Of a stretch of 11,653 nucleotides of DNA, positions 10,860-11,653 are shown piece by piece. The position numbers and the translations under genes are program-made. A model generated the notes under the pieces. The model saw only the letters and a list, made by a program, of their open reading frames with translations, had not been told where the DNA came from and ran no database searches. The stretch's first letter is position 1; every line of letters begins with the position of its first letter. The stretch is from Bacillota bacterium (GTDB taxonomy: Bacteria > Bacillota > Sulfobacillia > JAJZIM01 > JAJZBP01), in NCBI GenBank assembly GCA_021798855.1, contig JAJZBP010000046.1, forward strand, positions 1 through 11,653, read 5' to 3'.

Positions 10860-11653
10860 GTGCGCCTGAAGTTGCAGGGGAAATTTCAGCTTTTCTTCGG
10901 CATCGTTTCCCTGTTGATCCTGATGCAGGTGGGAGTGGATCTCTGGGATCTGGCGGACATCGGTCAGGCCACCGTGGCCCTGCAACAAGCCCATGGTCGG
11001 CAGGTGCTGGTGATGGAAAAAGAGATGGCCGGAGGGGGATCCCGCGGCGTGGGGCTTGCCGCCGTCGGCCGGGTCGAAAAGCAGGTGCTCGTGCGCCAAA
11101 GGGAACTGAACTCAGCCATCGCGCGGGGGAGGGACATCGCCCTCGGCATGGCTTTGGGACTGGTGGTCATCTCCGTGGTCATCGCCTTCTTCCTGGCCCG
11201 GTTCGTCGCCCGGGGCGTCGCCTCCATCTCTTCGGCCATGGGCAAGGTGGCGGGGGGTGACCTGACCATCAAGGTCCAACCCCACCGTTTCAACGAGGCC
11301 GATGAACTGGGCGAGGTGACCGTGGCCTTCAACCGGATGGTGGGCAACCTGCGCGACCTGGTGGAGCACCTGGCTCGGACCGGCGCCCAGGTGGAGAAGG
11401 AATCGAACCATCTGATGGAGAAGGCGGAGGAGGTCACCACCGTCAGCCGGATGATGGGAGAGACCGTCCAGCAGGTGGCCGTCGGGGCGACCGACCAAGC
11501 CAAGGACCTGTCCCAGGTTTCCGTAACGGTGGATCAGTTCAGTCAGGCCGTGGCCCAGATCGCCGAAGGCTCCCAGGTGCAGGCCAACAACGTCAACCAG
11601 ATTTCCGGCGCCGTCGGGGAAATGGCCGGGCGCACCTGGGACGTTCACAAAAA
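10860..11653 (+). CDS. Methyl-accepting chemotaxis protein (3' partial)
   Basis: This open frame of 264 codons runs off the window and is a membrane chemoreceptor. A first membrane segment lies at about residues 10-29 (FQLFFGIVSLLILMQVGVDL) and a second at 93-113 (IALGMALGLVVISVVIAFFL). A HAMP domain follows at about 114-167, with the GGDLTIKV and DELGEVTVAFNRMV marks, and then a coiled-coil region heading into the signalling domain, which is cut off. Only about 60 residues lie outside the membrane, so there is no room for a common folded sensor domain such as Cache. The GTG start at 10860 has GGAGGT 7 nt upstream. It follows ahbD by 40 nt with no terminator seen, so both may share one transcript. 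What it senses is unknown. Confidence 0.88.
   Translation, partial: MRLKLQGKFQLFFGIVSLLILMQVGVDLWDLADIGQATVALQQAHGRQVLVMEKEMAGGGSRGVGLAAVGRVEKQVLVRQRELNSAIARGRDIALGMALGLVVISVVIAFFLARFVARGVASISSAMGKVAGGDLTIKVQPHRFNEADELGEVTVAFNRMVGNLRDLVEHLARTGAQVEKESNHLMEKAEEVTTVSRMMGETVQQVAVGATDQAKDLSQVSVTVDQFSQAVAQIAEGSQVQANNVNQISGAVGEMAGRTWDVHK

Overview
The window looks like part of a high-GC, probably thermophilic and anaerobic Gram-positive genome (Firmicutes of the Moorella/Desulfotomaculum type). This is inferred from strong AGGAGG-like ribosome sites, very frequent TTG starts (tatC, torD, prsA, MOSC, ubiD), a TatA+TatC pair with no TatB, a PrsA-type lipoprotein foldase, and heme made through AhbD. 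The species cannot be named from the sequence alone. All intact genes lie on the plus strand.

Positions 1-3662 are the tail of a molybdoenzyme locus. It holds the membrane anchor of a DMSO-reductase-family enzyme (dmsC, 5' end cut by the window), tatA and tatC (export of folded proteins), moaA (first step of molybdenum cofactor synthesis) and a TorD-family chaperone. Together they supply the quinol-oxidising anchor, cofactor, chaperone and export route for one exported anaerobic reductase, whose catalytic subunits should lie upstream. A strong nested stem-loop sits between tatA and tatC.

Positions 3663-4406 hold no intact gene. They contain one copy of a 40-nt repeat and a frameshifted, truncated minus-strand remnant of a DUF4338/DruA-family gene. 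Then come prsA (parvulin lipoprotein), a structured 187-nt leader, a MOSC-domain gene and a UbiD-family decarboxylase.

Positions 7439-8043 are the most unusual part. This non-coding block starts at the ubiD stop codon. It is bounded by 18-nt imperfect terminal inverted repeats (17/18 match) and filled with perfect hairpins, a tandem 48-nt repeat, and conserved G/C-rich frames that carry different palindromes. It resembles a MITE-like or REP/BIME-like modular palindromic element. Just downstream, the 5' end of the ubiA-family prenyltransferase gene carries a C16-G-C16 tract between two 20-nt direct repeats. This encodes a Pro-rich, collagen-like N-terminus and is a candidate slippage (phase-variation) site.

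Positions 8044-9596 are ubiA and ubiX, overlapping by one base. With ubiD they form the UbiA/UbiD/UbiX set used for menaquinone, probably by the futalosine route (mqnP/mqnL/mqnM type). A clear sigma-A promoter (TTGACC-17-TATACT) then drives ahbD (radical SAM heme synthase). A methyl-accepting chemotaxis protein follows and runs off the window. Overall the window is an anaerobic-respiration toolkit: molybdoenzyme maturation and export, menaquinone and heme.
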